Below are positions 62,245 to 64,000 of a stretch of DNA of 64,000 bases, piece after piece; position 1 is the first letter of the stretch, and the number at the start of each line of letters is the position of its first letter. The stretch is taken from assembly GCA_964498125.1 (NCBI GenBank), contig CAZCGE010000027.1, positions 1 through 64,000 on the forward strand. The letters run 5' to 3'. A model generated the notes under the pieces. It searched no databases. It saw only the letters and a list, made by a program, of their open reading frames with translations, and had not been told where the DNA came from. This stretch comes from CAMDBL01 sp964498125. GTDB taxonomy: Bacteria; Pseudomonadota; Alphaproteobacteria; Rhizobiales; Hyphomicrobiaceae. The translations under genes were made by a program, and so were the position numbers.

Positions 62245-63249
62245 TCACAGCTTTCTCAGCGCCACACTCTCGACCCGATGCGTGTCACCCTTGCGCAGGA
62301 TCAGACGCGAGCGCTGGCGTGTCGGCAGGATGTTGTCCTCGAGATTGCGCAGATTGATGGTTTGCCAGATGTCGAGGGCGCGCGCCTGCGCTTCCTCGGG
62401 CGTAAGGCTGGCATAGCGATGGAAATAGGCGCCCGGATCGCGAAAGGCCGTGTTCCGCAACCGCATGAAGCGCGCCACGTACCAACGCTCGATTACGTCC
62501 TCGTCGGCGTCGATATAGATCGAGAAGTCGAAGAAATCCGAAACGAACGGGATCGCCATCCCGTCACGCGGCAACCGGGCCGGCTGCAGCACGTTGAGGC
62601 CTTCGACGATCAGGATATCCGGCCGCTCGACGACGACCGTCTGTCCCGGCAGGATATCGTAGTGGAAATGTGAGTAGATCGGCGCTTCAGACCGCTCGCG
62701 GCCCGATTTCACATCGCCGAGGAAATTGAGCAGCCGCGCCGTGTCGAAGCTCTCGGGAAACCCTTTCCGGTTCATCAATCCGCGCCGCTCGAGCTCGTGG
62801 TTGGAAAAGAGAAACCCATCGGTGGTCACCAGGTCGACCTGGGGGTGATCAGGCCAGCGCGCCAGCAGCGCCTTCAACACACGCGCCGTCGTGCTCTTGC
62901 CGACGGCCACGGAGCCGGCGACGCCGATGATGAACGGAACTTTCCCCGTCTTGCGGCCGAGAAACTTGGCGGTAACCGCATGCAGCTCCTGGGCGGCCGC
63001 CACATACAGATTGAGCAGCCGCGACATCGGCAGGAAGATCTCGACGATGTCCTCCATCGACAGCTCTTCGATGATGCCCGATAGCTGCTCCAGGTCGCGC
63101 GGCACCAGCGTCATCGGCGTGTCTTCGCGCAGCTTGGCCCACTGCTCGCGGCTGAACGTCTGATAGGGCGAGAACTGCAGGGCGGTCGATGCGCTATCGA
63201 AATCCGCTGCTGCGTCCTTTTCTGGTCGAACAGCGATGGGATTGCTCAT
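62245..63249 (-). CDS. coaA: Pantothenate kinase type I
   Basis: 334 aa. Phosphorylates pantothenate, the first step of CoA synthesis. P-loop GVAGSVAVGKST at 109-120; VDLVTTDGFLFSN, GFPESFDTARLLNFLGDVK, YDILPGQTVVVERPDILIVE and DFFDFSIYIDADEDVIERWY are CoaA blocks. The start overlaps the hisE stop by 4 bp, the usual alphaproteobacterial hisE-coaA pair. Confidence 0.96.
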   Translation of the reverse strand: MSNPIAVRPEKDAAADFDSASTALQFSPYQTFSREQWAKLREDTPMTLVPRDLEQLSGIIEELSMEDIVEIFLPMSRLLNLYVAAAQELHAVTAKFLGRKTGKVPFIIGVAGSVAVGKSTTARVLKALLARWPDHPQVDLVTTDGFLFSNHELERRGLMNRKGFPESFDTARLLNFLGDVKSGRERSEAPIYSHFHYDILPGQTVVVERPDILIVEGLNVLQPARLPRDGMAIPFVSDFFDFSIYIDADEDVIERWYVARFMRLRNTAFRDPGAYFHRYASLTPEEAQARALDIWQTINLRNLEDNILPTRQRSRLILRKGDTHRVESVALRKL

Positions 63250-63569
63250 TGTTTGTCCCGAGCAGCTTTTTCCACCAGGCCTGAGGCGCCAACTCGGCTT
63301 TCCAGTACGGCCAGGACGTCGGCAAGGGCAACGTCGCGGCTCTCCAGCAGCACCAGCAGATGGTAGATGAGATCGGCTGCCTCGGCCTGTAGCTCCACTT
63401 TGCCTTGCGACAGCGCCGCGATCACGGTCTCGACCGCCTCTTCGCCGAGCTTGCGGGCGCAGCGCTGCGGGCCAGCATCCAGAAGCTGCCGCGTATAGGA
63501 TTTATCCGCGCTATCGTTGCGGCGCGCATGGATCGTAGCGGCCAGTCGCAGCAGCACATCGTCGCTCAT
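63246..63569 (-). CDS. hisE: Phosphoribosyl-ATP pyrophosphohydrolase
   Basis: 107 aa from ATG 63569. Second step of histidine synthesis. All-alpha MazG-like fold: RKLGEEAVETVIAALSQGK supplies the E-x2-E motif and EAADLIYHLLVLL the E-x2-D motif that bind magnesium. Translationally coupled to coaA. In relatives hisF precedes it; here no hisF sequence appears in the 430 nt upstream. Confidence 0.95.
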   Translation of the reverse strand: MSDDVLLRLAATIHARRNDSADKSYTRQLLDAGPQRCARKLGEEAVETVIAALSQGKVELQAEAADLIYHLLVLLESRDVALADVLAVLESRVGASGLVEKAARDKQ

Positions 63570-64000
63570 GATCCTATCCTTGACAGCGGCAGGCCGGCGC
63601 CACGGAGCGCCTGACCAGCCCGGCCGCCCACTCTCAGCCATGGCGATCTGCTGCGTCAAGTTAATGGAGGACACGATCTCCGGGCAGCTGAGGAAGTGCT
63701 CCGAGCCGAGGGAGCAACACGCCGCTCATGGGCGAGCGCATGACGCGGTATCTACACGCCTACGCCGCGCATGCGGCCTGGATGGAGGATCAACGTCGCG
63801 AGGACAACGGCACTCTGGCCATGCGTACGCTTGGGCTCGCTATGGTGCATCCGGTGTCGAGGAAGTGGAAGGGGTAGTGGTAGCGAAGTAATAAAATATA
63901 AATATTTCCGATAGTTAGCCAGGATTAGCGAAGCGATAACGCCTTCGGCACGCTAGTTCACACGGTCCCAATCTAGAATTTTTTATACCATAAGACATCA
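63570..64000. other. Right-end region upstream of hisE
   Basis: 431 nt. Only one small frame (63728-63877) might be coding; the last 120 nt are AT-rich (AATAAAATATAAATATTTCC) without a gene. No hisF or other histidine gene is seen. The abrupt composition change suggests a rearrangement border. Confidence 0.4.
63728..63877 (+). CDS. Possible small protein or gene fragment
   Basis: 49 aa (begins MGERMTRYLHAYAAHAAW, ends VSRKWKG). The composition (Arg/His/Trp with a helical middle) looks protein-like, and it could be the tail of a mobile-element gene, but there is no ribosome site and I cannot name a family. Confidence 0.25.
   Translation: MGERMTRYLHAYAAHAAWMEDQRREDNGTLAMRTLGLAMVHPVSRKWKG

Overview
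The window is high-GC bacterial chromosome that reads as an alphaproteobacterium. It carries leuS-lptE-holA, def/fmt, hisE-coaA, galU next to MltB-type transglycosylases, a DUF2244 protein, a bactofilin, a phasin, UbiG and an OpgH/MdoH-type glucan synthase. No rRNA or tRNA gene and no CRISPR array was recognised. Several stretches have clearly lower GC (by hand count about 48-55% at 300-540, 53% at 51301-51420 and 50% at 54601-54660, against about 77% in galU) and look like recent arrivals.

Layout. 1-740: terminal repeats of an IS21-like element and a low-GC winged-helix gene. 942-10471: ubiG, bactofilin, two small exported (possibly copper-related) proteins, nth, a HAMP-GAF-GGDEF diguanylate cyclase, DUF2244, an AraC-type HTH/methylguanine methyltransferase fusion, an Ntn amidohydrolase and a CoA transferase. 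10997-24091: an NdvA-like exporter, a YfhO-like membrane protein, then a convergent set that may make one product: a RibD-type reductase, cytochrome b561 and SYLF protein on the plus strand, and a dehydrogenase, a 6-pyruvoyl-tetrahydropterin-synthase-like protein, a small membrane protein, a glycosyltransferase and a methyltransferase on the minus strand. opgH is divergent from the dehydrogenase. 24143-28544: toxin-antitoxin modules, a GIY-YIG protein and a malate/lactate dehydrogenase. 28684-35612: a ClpP-fold exported protein, FkbM methyltransferase, Uma2 protein, HAD hydrolase, phasin and argG. 36271-43769: hipBA with an operator array, a lactate-oxidase-family enzyme, a serine hydrolase, amt and a higBA-like pair. 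43954-50350: yggS, fic, leuS, lptE, holA. 50964-59592: rsgA, ppk2, galU, a SocA/Panacea-type TA pair, two MltB-type transglycosylases and a PfkB kinase. 59782-63569: a DNA-binding-like protein, fmt, def, coaA and hisE.

Functional links. galU supplies UDP-glucose, the substrate of OpgH, and the NdvA-like exporter belongs to the family that moves periplasmic glucans. The lytic transglycosylases, LptE and bactofilin are also envelope functions. The window has about eight TA-like or Fic modules.

The most striking feature is small repeats living inside genes. A 25-bp palindrome, GGTGTCTGAC-N5-GTCAGACACC, lies in the same frame in three unrelated genes within 3.5 kb and adds the same peptide, V(S/P)DxxSDT(Y/L), to each protein. 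A second common repeat lies in frame inside the dehydrogenase, a third forms the signal peptide of an exported protein, and a fourth supplies the stop codon of holA.
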